64,000 bases of DNA from Paraburkholderia translucens (GCF_020881035.1 NZ_JAJITC010000013.1:1-64000); one strand, 5' to 3'; positions 35,248 through 44,558 are shown, numbered from the stretch's first letter. The notes: generated by a model not told the origin, from the sequence alone. Translations and numbers: made by a program.

Positions 35248-35925
35248 TCATTCATCGCCGGGCACGCCATAGCTTGGCGCCGCAGTCGGATCCAGAGCAC
35301 GCGTCACGTAGTCCTGCATCTGCGGACGATAGGCCTGCCAAAGCGCGTCGAGCCGCCCGATCGGATCGTCGTCGGTCCAATCGACGCGCAGATCGACGAG
35401 GGGCCAGACCTGCTGATCGGCGATCTTCAGCGCAGCGGAATGCACGGGCCCGGCTTCCCCGCCCGCTTTCACTGCCGCGTGCATCGCGGCGAGCAGCCGG
35501 TCGGCCAGCACGCCCGCCGACGACTCGAACGCCTCGATCATCGAATCGATCACCTCGGTATACGCGAGCAGGTTCCCCGCCGCGACGCATTGGTCGCCGG
35601 CGACCGCATGATGCAGACCCAGCGCCTGATTGCCGGTGAACATCGCCGTGCGGCCTTCGCTGTCGACCACGGCCACCTGCCGGTACGCTCGCCATTCGTG
35701 CGCGGCGAGCGCCGCGTCGAGCGCCGCGTCGGCGGCGAGTCCGCGGCTTTCGATCAGATCGAGAATCTGCGGCCCCAGCGCGGGCAGGGTCACGTTTTGC
35801 GTCGCCACTACGCCAACGCCCGCCCGCACCCACGGACAGCGGGCGCCCACTGCAATGCTCGAAGAACTGATGGCAATGCCGAGCTGGCCGGTTTGCCGGC
35901 AGCGTGCGACGATCGAGAACGTCAT
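35248..35925 (-). CDS. DUF1028-family protein (Ntn-hydrolase fold)
   Basis: A 225-residue protein with the DUF1028 hallmarks: TFSIVARCRQTGQLGIAISS at the start, then GVVATQNVTLPALGPQILDL and VDSEGRTAMFTGNQALGLHH. The fold is thought to be Ntn-hydrolase-like and the family often sits in amine and amino-acid catabolic operons. AAGGAG precedes the ATG by about 9 nt. Last of three genes read away from the LysR gene, after the RidA and flavin monooxygenase genes. Probably an amidase or hydrolase acting late in the same pathway. Confidence 0.85.
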   Translation of the reverse strand: MTFSIVARCRQTGQLGIAISSSSIAVGARCPWVRAGVGVVATQNVTLPALGPQILDLIESRGLAADAALDAALAAHEWRAYRQVAVVDSEGRTAMFTGNQALGLHHAVAGDQCVAAGNLLAYTEVIDSMIEAFESSAGVLADRLLAAMHAAVKAGGEAGPVHSAALKIADQQVWPLVDLRVDWTDDDPIGRLDALWQAYRPQMQDYVTRALDPTAAPSYGVPGDE

Positions 35926-35935
35926 GGCTCGCTCC

Positions 35936-36367
35936 TTAAGCCTGAGGCGGCGTCCAGTTGTCCGGAACGACCGCGATCACGTCGATTTCCATGAGCCATT
36001 GCGGCTGGCCGAGCGCGCTGACGCACAGGCCCGTCGAGATGGGAAATACGCCTTTGAGCCACTTGCCGACTTCCTGATACACGGGCTCGCGGTAGCGCGG
36101 GTCGATGATGTAGGTCGTCGTCTTGACGATATGCGACAGATCGCTGCCCGCTTCTTCGAGCAACTGCTTGACGTTCTTCATCGCCTGTTCGGCCTGGGCG
36201 CGCGGGTCGCCAAGACCCACGAGGTTGCCCTCGAAGTCCGTGCCGACCTGGCCGCGCACATAGACCGTGTTGCCGGCGCGTACTGCCTGGCACAGGTCGT
36301 TGTCGAGCGACTGGTTCGGATACGTGTCTTTCGTGTTGAACATCCGGATGCGGGTATGGGTCGGCAT
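35936..36367 (-). CDS. RidA-family (YjgF/YER057c/UK114) protein
   Basis: A 143-residue member of the RidA family, which hydrolyses reactive enamine/imine intermediates or acts as a related deaminase. Visible segments are AGNTVYVRGQVGTDFEGNLV, GDPRAQAEQAMKNVKQLLEE and FPISTGLCVSALGQPQWLME, the latter corresponding to the C-terminal family signature. It is slightly longer than canonical RidA. Its ATG overlaps the monooxygenase stop by ATGA, with AAGGAG 7 nt upstream, so the two are translationally coupled. An imine-hydrolysing enzyme next to an amine-type oxygenase makes biochemical sense. Confidence 0.88.
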   Translation of the reverse strand: MPTHTRIRMFNTKDTYPNQSLDNDLCQAVRAGNTVYVRGQVGTDFEGNLVGLGDPRAQAEQAMKNVKQLLEEAGSDLSHIVKTTTYIIDPRYREPVYQEVGKWLKGVFPISTGLCVSALGQPQWLMEIDVIAVVPDNWTPPQA

Positions 36368-37719
36368 CAAATCACTCCTTGCTCGTTGGCTTTCAGCGTA
36401 GGCGAAACGTCGGGCGCGTGAGGCGCGTCACGAAGCTGGGCGCGCTGCGCATCGTCCTTGCGTTGCGACGCGTCACGATAGTCCAGGTATTTGCGTTGCG
36501 TGACGATGTGATCGGCGATGTGCTTCGCGTCGTGCCACACCCCCCAGATGAACGACGACCCACGGCGCGACAACCACGGCAAGCCAAGAAAATAGAGGCC
36601 CGGCTCTTTCGAGACGCCGCGCTGATGTTTCGGTTTGCCGCGCTCGTCGAACGCATCGACGTGCAGCCAGCCAAAGTCGAGCGCATAGCCGGTCGCCCAG
36701 ATAATCGTATTGACGTTCGCCTTCGCGAGATCGAGTTCGCGCAACGGATGAGTCACGCATTCGGGATCAGGCGGAATCTCGCGCGCGGCCGGCTCCGCGG
36801 GCAGGTCGATGCCGTTGCGTGCCACGTAGGCATCGGCGGCATCGAGCAGCGACATGAGATTCTCGTCGCCGCGCTTCAGGTTCTCGGCAAGGTCCGGTTC
36901 GAATCTGGCCACACCGTTCTCGAACGACTTCGTCACGCCGACGAGCGTCATGCCCTCGTGCGCGAGACGGCGGAAGTCGATGGTCTTGCCGCCATATGCG
37001 CCGCTCACCGCGATCGTCACATGTTCGCGCCCGGGGGTGGCGACTTCCTTGTCCCATTCGCCGAGCACGCCGAGCCACCAGCAGAAGTCGCGATTGCGAT
37101 AGCTGCGCGGCGGCCGGTCATGCGCGCCGACCGACAGATACACGGTGCGACCCGCGCGCCGCAATTCGTCTGCGATTTGCGTGCCCGACGAGCCCGCACC
37201 CACCACCAGCACGGCGCCGTCAGGCAACTGCGCGGGATTGCGGTATTCGACCGAATGGAGTTGCGTAATGGATAGGTCGCGCGGCGCGATGGGCGGAATC
37301 ACCGGACGCTGGAACGGGCCGGTCGCCACCACCACGCGATTCGCCGTGAGCGTGCCGCCGGAGGTCTCGACGCTGAAGCCCGGCCGCCCCTCGCGGCGCG
37401 TGACGCCTGTCACTTCCACGCCGGTGCGGATCGGCGCGTTGAACTGCTGCGCGTAAGCGACGAAGTAATCCGCCACCTGCTCCTTGCCCGGAAATCCATC
37501 CGGATCGCCTGCAAATTCCCGGTTGGGAAAGCGGTCGTGCCATGCCGGCCCGTTGGCGACCAGCGAATCCCAGCGTGCGGTGCGCCAGCGTTCGGCGATG
37601 CGGCCGCGCTCCAGCACGAGATGCTGGACGCCCGCCTTGGTGAGGTGTTCGCTCATCGCCACGCCCGCCTGCCCCGCGCCTATGACCAGCGTGTCGATCG
37701 ACATCGTTTCAGCCGTCAT
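36367..37719 (-). CDS. Flavin-dependent monooxygenase (FMO/BVMO-like)
   Basis: A 450-residue FAD/NAD(P)H enzyme. Two Rossmann fingerprints are visible: VIGAGQAG (residues 12-19) for FAD and VVGAGSSGTQIADEL (about 170-184) for NADPH. They are followed by ATGY (IIWATGYALDFGWL), the usual mark of flavin N- or S-oxygenases. AAGGAG lies about 9 nt before the ATG. First gene of the three-gene leftward operon, opposite the LysR gene. It probably oxygenates a nitrogen- or sulfur-containing substrate taken up by the transporter encoded to the right. Confidence 0.88.
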   Translation of the reverse strand: MTAETMSIDTLVIGAGQAGVAMSEHLTKAGVQHLVLERGRIAERWRTARWDSLVANGPAWHDRFPNREFAGDPDGFPGKEQVADYFVAYAQQFNAPIRTGVEVTGVTRREGRPGFSVETSGGTLTANRVVVATGPFQRPVIPPIAPRDLSITQLHSVEYRNPAQLPDGAVLVVGAGSSGTQIADELRRAGRTVYLSVGAHDRPPRSYRNRDFCWWLGVLGEWDKEVATPGREHVTIAVSGAYGGKTIDFRRLAHEGMTLVGVTKSFENGVARFEPDLAENLKRGDENLMSLLDAADAYVARNGIDLPAEPAAREIPPDPECVTHPLRELDLAKANVNTIIWATGYALDFGWLHVDAFDERGKPKHQRGVSKEPGLYFLGLPWLSRRGSSFIWGVWHDAKHIADHIVTQRKYLDYRDASQRKDDAQRAQLRDAPHAPDVSPTLKANEQGVI

Positions 37720-37818
37720 GGCCGTCTCCTTTCAAAGCAGCACGAGGTTCATTACGGTTGGACCCGGACAGAATGTACGCTCGGCGCCCGGCAAACAAAA
37801 ATACATTCAAAAAATGCC

Positions 37819-37843
37819 ATGCATCGCTTTTAGCTATGCAGAG
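37819..37843. promoter_or_regulatory. Candidate LysR-type operator (ATGCATCG N9 ATGCAGAG)
   Basis: A TGCAT/ATGCA dyad in the divergent gap between the flavin monooxygenase and LysR genes, 22 bp before the regulator ATG. The same two words, ATGCATCG and ATGCAGAG, recur upstream of the Rieske gene at 38851-38918. LysR-type proteins bind such interrupted dyads; the assignment is by inference. Confidence 0.45.
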
Positions 37844-37865
37844 ATTTTTTTCGGGGGGAGAATTC

Positions 37866-38816
37866 ATGTCGTCCGGACGTGAGGAGAAGCAGATGGAAGG
37901 CCATCCGGTACGGTATTCGTTGCGACAGCTGCGCTACTTCGTGGTCACTGCGGAAACATTGTCATTCACCGCTGCGGCGAAACGGTTGCACATCTCGCAG
38001 CCGTCCATTTCCACGGCCCTTGCGGATCTGGAAGAGTCGTTCGGAGTCCAGCTTTTCATTCGCCATCATGCGAGCGGACTGTCGCTGACGCAACCGGGGC
38101 GGGACCTGTTGGGCCACGCTCGCAATCTGCTTAAAAACGCGGAGGAGTTGCAACTGACCGCGAAAGAGCTCGACGGCGGCATGTCCGGTTCGATTTCGCT
38201 CGGCTGTATGGTGTCGCTCGCGCCACCGTTGATGCCGGCCATCATCAGCCGTTTCGTCAAGGATCACACGTCGATCACGTTCCGCACCACCGAGGCGCAT
38301 CAGGACACGTTGCTAAGCGGCCTCGCCGATGGCTCCCTCGACATCGCGCTGACATACAGCCTCGACATCACGGACGGCATCACGTTCAAGCCGCTGCTTT
38401 CGTTACCACCGTACGCTATTCTTCCCAGTACGCACCGCCTTGCGCGCGCACGCCGGATCTCGCTCGCGGACCTGTTGCCCGAACCTTATGTGATGCTGGA
38501 TCTGCCCCACAGCCGCGAGTACTTCTCGGCGCTTTTCGATGCGGTCGGCGGCCGTCCGGTGGCGGCATTCCGCTCGTCACAACCCGAAGTGGTGCGCGGC
38601 ATGGTGGCCAACGGTCTTGGCTACAGCATCCTCAACTTTCCGCTCAAGTCGAGCCGCACGGTCGACGGCGAAGACTTCGTGATTAAGCGTTTCAAGGAGA
38701 ACGTCAATGCGACCACGCTCGGCATCGCGATGTCCAGTTCGATGAAGCCGCGCGAAATCGTGAAGCGGTTCTCGGCCTTTTGCGAGACCTTTATCCGGCG
38801 CTTGCACATCGACTAG
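37866..38816 (+). CDS. LysR-family transcriptional regulator
   Basis: A 316-residue LysR-type regulator. The N-terminal winged helix is clear (LRQLRYFVVTAETLSFTAAA, then LHISQPSISTALADLEESFG). The C-terminal effector domain contains VSLAPPLMPAIISRFVKDH. Start 37866 has GGGGGAG about 6 nt upstream; an ATG at 37893 with GAGGAG is a good alternative. It sits between two catabolic operons running away from and after it, and both promoter regions share a motif, so it likely controls both in response to the substrate. Confidence 0.9.
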   Translation: MSSGREEKQMEGHPVRYSLRQLRYFVVTAETLSFTAAAKRLHISQPSISTALADLEESFGVQLFIRHHASGLSLTQPGRDLLGHARNLLKNAEELQLTAKELDGGMSGSISLGCMVSLAPPLMPAIISRFVKDHTSITFRTTEAHQDTLLSGLADGSLDIALTYSLDITDGITFKPLLSLPPYAILPSTHRLARARRISLADLLPEPYVMLDLPHSREYFSALFDAVGGRPVAAFRSSQPEVVRGMVANGLGYSILNFPLKSSRTVDGEDFVIKRFKENVNATTLGIAMSSSMKPREIVKRFSAFCETFIRRLHID

Positions 38817-38850
38817 TCGGCAGCCGGACTGCATTGCCTGTGTCTATGCA

Positions 38851-38918
38851 ATGCATCGAAAAACAGTATTTTGACTAGAAATTTGGATTGTTAGATTGAT
38901 ACTCAACGCAATGCAGAG
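38851..38918. promoter_or_regulatory. Candidate LysR-type binding region upstream of the Rieske gene
   Basis: This contains ATGCAATGCATCG at its left edge and ATGCAGAG at its right edge, the same words as at 37819-37843 but 52 bp apart. Between them the DNA is AT-rich and includes plausible promoter sequence. It ends 17 bp before the Rieske oxygenase ATG. Confidence 0.4.
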
Positions 38919-38935
38919 GCTGACGCGGAGGCCAC

Positions 38936-40087
38936 ATGGCAGCGCTTTCGTTTTCGACAGAAACCGGCCCAGAACTGGTCCGGGCGCTACGCGCCAACTG
39001 CGAGCGCCCGTTCGGAGACGCTCGCGCCATGCCGCCCGGGGTCTATACGTCGGAGGCGTTTCTCGCGCTTGAACAGCGCGACGTGTTCAGCAACGAATGG
39101 CTATGCGTAGGCCGCGCGAGCGCGCTTGCGCAAACGGGCGACTATCTGGCTGCGCACATCGGCGACCAGCCAGTCGTCGTGCTGCGTGAGGCAAGCGGCA
39201 ACCTGCGTGCGTTCTCCAACGTCTGCCTGCACCGCATGTCGGTGCTGCTCGAGGGACGCGGCAACGTGCGCCGCATCGTTTGCCCATATCACGCGTGGAA
39301 TTACGCGCTCGACGGCACGCTAGCCGGCGCACCGCTGATGGACCGTCAGCCTGGCTTCTGCAAGGAACGATACGCACTGCCCGCGGTGCGCTGCGAGACG
39401 TGGCAAGGCTGGATCTACGTGACGCTCAACGACGAGGCGCCGTCGGTATCGACACGGCTTGCCGAACTCGCCTCGCTGATCGAGCCATACGGAATGACCG
39501 GCTATGTCGAGACCTTCCATGAAGAGCATGTGTGGGACACCAACTGGAAGATCCTCGCGGAAAATTTCATGGAGAGCTATCACCTGCCGATGTTGCATCG
39601 CGCCACGGTAGGGCCGCATTCGAAGCTCGAGGAAATGGAGTGTCCGCCGGGGCGGCCCGCGTTCAACTATCACTGGATCACCAAGGAAGCGACGCTGCCG
39701 ATCGGCAACGCGCACCCCGCCAACACACGTCTCGCGGGACACTGGCGCCGCACCACCGCGCTGCTGGCAATCTACCCGACGCACCTCGTCACGCTCACAC
39801 CGGGCTACTTCTGGTATCTGATCCTGCAGCCGCAAGGCGTCGGCCGCGTGCATATCCGCTTCGGCGGCGGCCTCGCGCCGGAGTTCATCGACGATCCCAA
39901 GGCCGCCGAGTACATGGGCACGCTCAAGGCGCTGCTCGACGAAGTGAACGCCGAAGACCGGCGCGGCGTCGAGGCGGTGTTTCGGGGCGTGCATGCACCG
40001 CTCGCGAAACCCGGTCACCTGAGCCCCCTCGAGCGGCCCAATTACGATTTCGCGCGCTATCTCGCGCAACGCATCGGCACGGCATGA
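38936..40087 (+). CDS. Rieske non-heme iron oxygenase, alpha subunit
   Basis: A 383-residue oxygenase. The Rieske [2Fe-2S] ligands are C97-x-H99 and C116-x-x-H119 (CLHR and CPYHAW). The catalytic iron site is seen in ENFMESYHLPMLH, with H216 and H221. No beta subunit is encoded, so it belongs to the alpha-only group that includes carnitine, glycine-betaine and stachydrine demethylating or hydroxylating enzymes as well as some aromatic ones. GGAGG lies 7-8 nt before the ATG. A reductase partner is not in this operon. With a polyamine-type importer directly downstream, an amine or quaternary ammonium substrate is likely. Confidence 0.9.
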   Translation: MAALSFSTETGPELVRALRANCERPFGDARAMPPGVYTSEAFLALEQRDVFSNEWLCVGRASALAQTGDYLAAHIGDQPVVVLREASGNLRAFSNVCLHRMSVLLEGRGNVRRIVCPYHAWNYALDGTLAGAPLMDRQPGFCKERYALPAVRCETWQGWIYVTLNDEAPSVSTRLAELASLIEPYGMTGYVETFHEEHVWDTNWKILAENFMESYHLPMLHRATVGPHSKLEEMECPPGRPAFNYHWITKEATLPIGNAHPANTRLAGHWRRTTALLAIYPTHLVTLTPGYFWYLILQPQGVGRVHIRFGGGLAPEFIDDPKAAEYMGTLKALLDEVNAEDRRGVEAVFRGVHAPLAKPGHLSPLERPNYDFARYLAQRIGTA

Positions 40088-41334
40088 CGCCGCTGCCGCG
40101 CCCGGATAGCCGCTCCCTCGCCGACACTCCCATGCCTGATCAATCGTTCATCTCTTTCTCGGGCGTCAGCAAGTCATACGACGGCACGCACAGCGTGGTC
40201 GAGGGGCTCGACCTCGACGTCGCCCGCGGCGAGTTCGTTTCGCTGCTCGGGCCGTCGGGCTCCGGCAAGACCACCACGCTGATGATGCTCGCCGGCTTCG
40301 AGTCGCCTACCCGTGGCGAAATCCGGCTCGCGGGCAAACGCCTCGACGACAAGCCGCCGCATCGGCGCGACATCGGCATGGTGTTTCAGAACTACGCGCT
40401 GTTCCCGCACATGACGATCGCGGAGAACGTCGCGTTTCCGCTCTCGGTGCGCAAGGTGAGCCGCGGCGAACAGAAGGCGCGCACGCTGCGCGCGCTGGAG
40501 ATGGTGGAACTCGCGCATCTCGCGGGTCGCCGCCCGGCGCAACTGTCGGGCGGCCAGCAGCAGCGGGTCGCGCTAGCTCGCGCGCTGGTGTTCGAGCCGA
40601 GCGTGGTACTGATGGACGAGCCGCTCGGGGCGCTCGACAAACGCCTGCGCGAGACGATGCAATACGAAATCATGCGTCTTCACCGCGATCTGTCGCTGAC
40701 GATCGTCTACGTCACGCACGACCAGAACGAAGCGCTGACGATGTCGGACCGCGTCGCGGTGTTTTCCGATGGCCGCATCCAGCAAGCCGCCACGCCGACC
40801 GAACTCTACGAAAACGCGGCGAATGCTTTCGTCGCGAACTTCGTCGGCGAGAACAACGGCCTCATGGGCCGCGTGCTGGCGAACGACGCCGACTGGGCCG
40901 CGCTACAGCTTGCCGACGGCAGCATCGTCCACGGCCGCGCGGGCAGCGGACTTGGCAACGGCGATACCGCGATGCTCGCGCTGCGCCCCGAACGCGCGCA
41001 CATCGCCGCGACGCCGGAAAGCGTCGTGCAGGCCGGACAACAGAACATGAATGTCGTACACGGGCTCGTGCAGGAACTCGTCTACTGCGGCGACCATCAC
41101 CGCGTGCACCTGAAGCTGGGTCATGGTGAAACCGTGGTGGTCAAGGTACCGAATACGCAGCATCAGGACCTGCCGGTACTGGGCCGTCAGACCGCCGTCG
41201 TGTGGCGGCGCGACGACTGCAAGGTGCTGCCGGCCACCGCCGCAGCCCGCGCCGCCGCGTCACCCGATGACGCCAGCCGTTCCGCCTCCTCGTCTTCTTC
41301 GTCCGCTTCGCCACTCATCGCAGGAGTCAACTAG
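40084..41334 (+). CDS. Polyamine-type ABC transporter ATPase (PotA-like)
   Basis: A 416-residue ATPase with Walker A GPSGSGKTT, signature LSGGQQQRVALARALVFE, Walker B VVLMDEPLGALD and switch histidine in VYVTHDQ. A TOBE domain follows. The C-terminus ends in a low-complexity Ala/Ser run (residues about 390-412) not needed for function. The ATG overlaps the Rieske stop (ATGA), showing that the oxygenase and transporter are one operon. An internal ATG at 40132 is possible. Confidence 0.92.
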   Translation: MTPLPRPDSRSLADTPMPDQSFISFSGVSKSYDGTHSVVEGLDLDVARGEFVSLLGPSGSGKTTTLMMLAGFESPTRGEIRLAGKRLDDKPPHRRDIGMVFQNYALFPHMTIAENVAFPLSVRKVSRGEQKARTLRALEMVELAHLAGRRPAQLSGGQQQRVALARALVFEPSVVLMDEPLGALDKRLRETMQYEIMRLHRDLSLTIVYVTHDQNEALTMSDRVAVFSDGRIQQAATPTELYENAANAFVANFVGENNGLMGRVLANDADWAALQLADGSIVHGRAGSGLGNGDTAMLALRPERAHIAATPESVVQAGQQNMNVVHGLVQELVYCGDHHRVHLKLGHGETVVVKVPNTQHQDLPVLGRQTAVVWRRDDCKVLPATAAARAAASPDDASRSASSSSSSASPLIAGVN

Positions 41335-41336
41335 AC

Positions 41337-42392
41337 ATGAAAAGCAACCGTTCTGTGTTCCGGGCCGCCCTCGCTGCTTGCACGCTCAGCGTCCTCGCTG
41401 CGGCCACGGCTCATGCGGCCGATACGATTTCAGTCGTCACGTTCGGCGGCGCCTATGAAAACGCCGCGAAACAGGCCTGGTTCGTGCCGTTCACCGCAAG
41501 GACGGGCAATCAGTTCGCCACCGAGTCGTATGACGGCGGCCTTGCCAAGCTCCAGGCGATGGAACAGGCGAAGAATCCGACGTGGGACCTGATCGACCTC
41601 GAAACCAACGACGCCATCACCGCCTGCGATGAAGGCCTGCTCATGAAGTTCGACAGGAAGTCGCTCGGCAACACCAGCGACTTCCTGCCCGGCGCGATCA
41701 GCGATTGCGCGGTCGCCGCGATGGTGTGGTCCACCGTCTATGCGTACGACACGACGAAGCTCACGACGCCGCCGACCACGATCAACGACTTCTTCGACCT
41801 GAAGAAATATCCGGGCAAGCGCGGCATGCGCAAGTCGCCGAAGGTGGCGATGGAGTGGGCGCTGATCGCCGACGGCGTCGCGCCGAAGGATGTCTACAAA
41901 GTGCTCGCCACCCCTGCCGGCGTCGATCGCGCGTTCAAGAAGCTCGATACGATCAAGCCGAGCATCGTCTGGTGGGAAGCAGGCGCGCAGGCGCCACAGT
42001 TGCTCGCCGACGGCGCCGTCGTGATGACGCAGGCCTACAACGGCCGGATCGACGACGCGGTGCACAAGGACAAGAAACCGTTCAAGGTGGTCTGGGACGC
42101 GCAGGTGTACGACTATGAGTGGTGGGCCGTCGTGAACGGAGCGAAGCACGCTGACGCCGCGGCGAAGTTCATCGTGTCCGCATCGACGCCGCAGGCCTAT
42201 GCCGAGCTGACGAAATACATTGCGTATGCGCCGCCGCGCAAGAACGCCATTGCGCTGATCGACAAGGCACGGCTGAACGATCTGCCGACCGCGCCGGCCA
42301 ACTTCAAGCGCCCGGTGCAGATCGATGCGCAATTCTGGGCCGACAATTCGGATGCGATCAACAAGCGTTTCCAGAACTGGCTGGCGCAATAA
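41337..42392 (+). CDS. Polyamine-type ABC transporter substrate-binding protein (PotD/YdcS-like)
   Basis: A 351-residue periplasmic protein. Its signal peptide ends near ATAHAADT. The mature part has the PotD-class pattern: TISVVTFGGAYENAAKQAWF at the start, DLIDLETNDAITACDEGLL, then WWEAGAQAPQLLADGAVVM. AGGAG lies about 11 nt before the ATG, and the gene begins 2 bp after the ATPase stop. It probably binds a small cationic amine or a carboxylated derivative. Confidence 0.92.
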   Translation: MKSNRSVFRAALAACTLSVLAAATAHAADTISVVTFGGAYENAAKQAWFVPFTARTGNQFATESYDGGLAKLQAMEQAKNPTWDLIDLETNDAITACDEGLLMKFDRKSLGNTSDFLPGAISDCAVAAMVWSTVYAYDTTKLTTPPTTINDFFDLKKYPGKRGMRKSPKVAMEWALIADGVAPKDVYKVLATPAGVDRAFKKLDTIKPSIVWWEAGAQAPQLLADGAVVMTQAYNGRIDDAVHKDKKPFKVVWDAQVYDYEWWAVVNGAKHADAAAKFIVSASTPQAYAELTKYIAYAPPRKNAIALIDKARLNDLPTAPANFKRPVQIDAQFWADNSDAINKRFQNWLAQ

Positions 42393-42434
42393 GGCGAACG
42401 CCGATCCACGCGTCACGAGGAGCCCCGCGCGCCG

Positions 42435-43691
42435 ATGAACACGCCGCTTCCATCCGCAGCCCCATTCGGCCGCGACACGCCCGCCGCGGACCGCGCCGCC
42501 TTCCAGGCCGTGCGCCGCAAGGCGGCGCTGCGCGCGCTGCTGCTCGCGCTGCCGCTTCTCGTGTTTCTGCTAGCCACGTTCGTTGGACCGATCGCCAGTC
42601 TGCTCGCCCGCAGCGTGCAGAATCCTGAAGTTCGCCACGGCATGCCGCAGCTCACCGCGGCGCTCGCCAGTTGGAGCGGCACGGGCGTACCGGACGAACC
42701 CGTCTTTGCCGCGCTCGCGCACGATCTGAGGGACGCTGCCGCGTCCGGCAATCTCGGCAATATCGCGCACCGCATGAACTTCTACCAGCCCGAGTTTCGC
42801 AGTCTGCTATTCAAAACCGCGCGCGCGAGCCGCTCGCAAACGCCTGCGCAATGGAAGCCCGCACTGATCGATCTCGACGCGCGGTGGAACGACCCGGAGC
42901 CGTGGCGGCTGCTGAAACGGGCATCTCTGTCGCCAACACCCGACTACCTGCTGAACGCCGTCGACGCAACGGTCGCGCCGGACGGCTCGGTGGCACCCGT
43001 GCCCGCCGATAGCGCCGTCTATCGCGCGGCGTTCCTGCGCACGGTGGCGATCGGCGCGACGGTGACGGTGCTGTGCCTGCTGTTCGGCTATCCGGTGGCC
43101 TATCTGCTGGCGAGCTTGCCGGACCGGCAAAGCAACCGTCTGATGCTGTTCGTGATCGTGCCGTTCTGGACCTCGCTGCTCGTGCGCACTACCGCGTGGT
43201 ACGTGCTGCTGCAACCGGGCGGCGTGATCAACAGCTTGCTGATGAGCCTTGGGCTCGTCAGCCGTCCGGTGCCGCTCATCTTCAATCGGACCGGCGTGCT
43301 GATCGGCATGACGCACATTCTGTTGCCGTACATGATCCTCGCGATTTACTCCGTGATGAAAGGCGTGTCGCCGTCTTACATGCGCGCGGCGCAGTCGCTC
43401 GGCGCCCATCCGGCGGTCGCATTCGTGCGCGTCTATATTCCGCAGACGCTGCCCGGCGTCGGCGCGGGCTGCTTTCTGGTGTTCGTGCTCGCCCTCGGCT
43501 ATTACATCACGCCCGCGCTGCTCGGCGGCGCCGGCGACGAAATGATCAGCCAGCTGATCGCCTCGCAGACCAACGAGCGCTTGAACTGGGGACTCGCGGG
43601 CGCGCTGTCGCTCTATCTCGTGGCGTTTACCGCGGTGTTCTATTTCATCTTCAACCGGCTGGTCGGCATCGACCGCCTGCGCTTCGGTTGA
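42435..43691 (+). CDS. Polyamine-type ABC transporter permease (PotB-like)
   Basis: A 418-residue permease, longer than PotB because of a periplasmic insert after the first helix (residues about 60-190). The permease core has FVIVPFWTSLLVRTTAWYVL and the ATPase-contact loop AAQSLGAHPAVAFVRVYIPQ. GAGGAG is found about 13 nt upstream of the ATG. One half of the channel with the next gene. Confidence 0.9.
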   Translation: MNTPLPSAAPFGRDTPAADRAAFQAVRRKAALRALLLALPLLVFLLATFVGPIASLLARSVQNPEVRHGMPQLTAALASWSGTGVPDEPVFAALAHDLRDAAASGNLGNIAHRMNFYQPEFRSLLFKTARASRSQTPAQWKPALIDLDARWNDPEPWRLLKRASLSPTPDYLLNAVDATVAPDGSVAPVPADSAVYRAAFLRTVAIGATVTVLCLLFGYPVAYLLASLPDRQSNRLMLFVIVPFWTSLLVRTTAWYVLLQPGGVINSLLMSLGLVSRPVPLIFNRTGVLIGMTHILLPYMILAIYSVMKGVSPSYMRAAQSLGAHPAVAFVRVYIPQTLPGVGAGCFLVFVLALGYYITPALLGGAGDEMISQLIASQTNERLNWGLAGALSLYLVAFTAVFYFIFNRLVGIDRLRFG

Positions 43692-43730
43692 GTGAACCGT
43701 TGCCCATTCGTGAACAGGAGGCGCATCCAC

Positions 43731-44558
43731 ATGAAAGACGGGCGCACCCGGCTTCTTTCAGAACGCATCGCGGGCGCGGGATTGCGTGTGCATTGCGCGA
43801 TCATTTTCTTCTTCCTCGTCGCGCCGATTCTTGCAATCGTGCCGCTGTCATTCAATTCCGGCTCGTTTTTTTCGTATCCGATGCAGGGGTTCTCGCTGCG
43901 CTGGTATGCGCAGGCAGTCGGCTCGCCGGACTGGCAGCGCGCGTTCACGAACAGTATCGGCATCGGTGCGGCGGCCACGCTGATCGCGACCGTCCTCGGC
44001 ACGCTCGCGGCACTTGGCTTGAGCCGCGCGCAGTTTCCGTTCCGCTCGATCGTCATGCCCATCATCGTGTCGCCGATGATCGTGCCGATCGTGGTCGTCG
44101 CGGCGGGCTTCTATCTGGTGTTCGCGCCGCTCGGACTCGTCAATTCGTATCTCGGGGTCGTGTTGGCGCACGCGGCGCTCGGCACGCCCTTCGTGGTGAT
44201 CACGGTCACCGCGTCGCTGCTGTCGTTCGATCAATCGCTGTTACGCGCGGCGTCGGGACTTGGCGCGCCGCCGTGGATCGCATTCCGGCGCGTGACGCTG
44301 CCGCTGATCACGCCCGCCGTCGCCACGGGCAGCGTATTCGCGTTCGCCACCTCGTTCGATGAAGTGATCGTGATTCTTTTCATTGGCGGCCCGGATCAGC
44401 GCACGGTGCCGCGTCAGATGTGGAGCGGCATTCGCGATTCGATCAACCCTTCGATTCTCGCGGTGGCGACGCTGCTGATGGTGTTCGCCATCGCGCTGTT
44501 CGCCTGCCTGAGCTGGCTTCGCAAGCGCGCCGCGGCGGCTAGCCGGGCATTGGCCTGA
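43731..44558 (+). CDS. Polyamine-type ABC transporter permease (PotC-like)
   Basis: A 275-residue permease with six predicted helices. The ATPase-contact loop is AASGLGAPPWIAFRRVTLPL. It shows the usual FATSFDEVIVILFIGGPDQR of PotC-class proteins. Start 43731 is preferred because AGGAGG lies 10 nt upstream; an upstream GTG at 43692 would add 13 residues. Last gene of the Rieske-transporter operon; it converges on the dihydropyrimidinase gene across a 94-bp gap. Confidence 0.91.
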   Translation: MKDGRTRLLSERIAGAGLRVHCAIIFFFLVAPILAIVPLSFNSGSFFSYPMQGFSLRWYAQAVGSPDWQRAFTNSIGIGAAATLIATVLGTLAALGLSRAQFPFRSIVMPIIVSPMIVPIVVVAAGFYLVFAPLGLVNSYLGVVLAHAALGTPFVVITVTASLLSFDQSLLRAASGLGAPPWIAFRRVTLPLITPAVATGSVFAFATSFDEVIVILFIGGPDQRTVPRQMWSGIRDSINPSILAVATLLMVFAIALFACLSWLRKRAAAASRALA

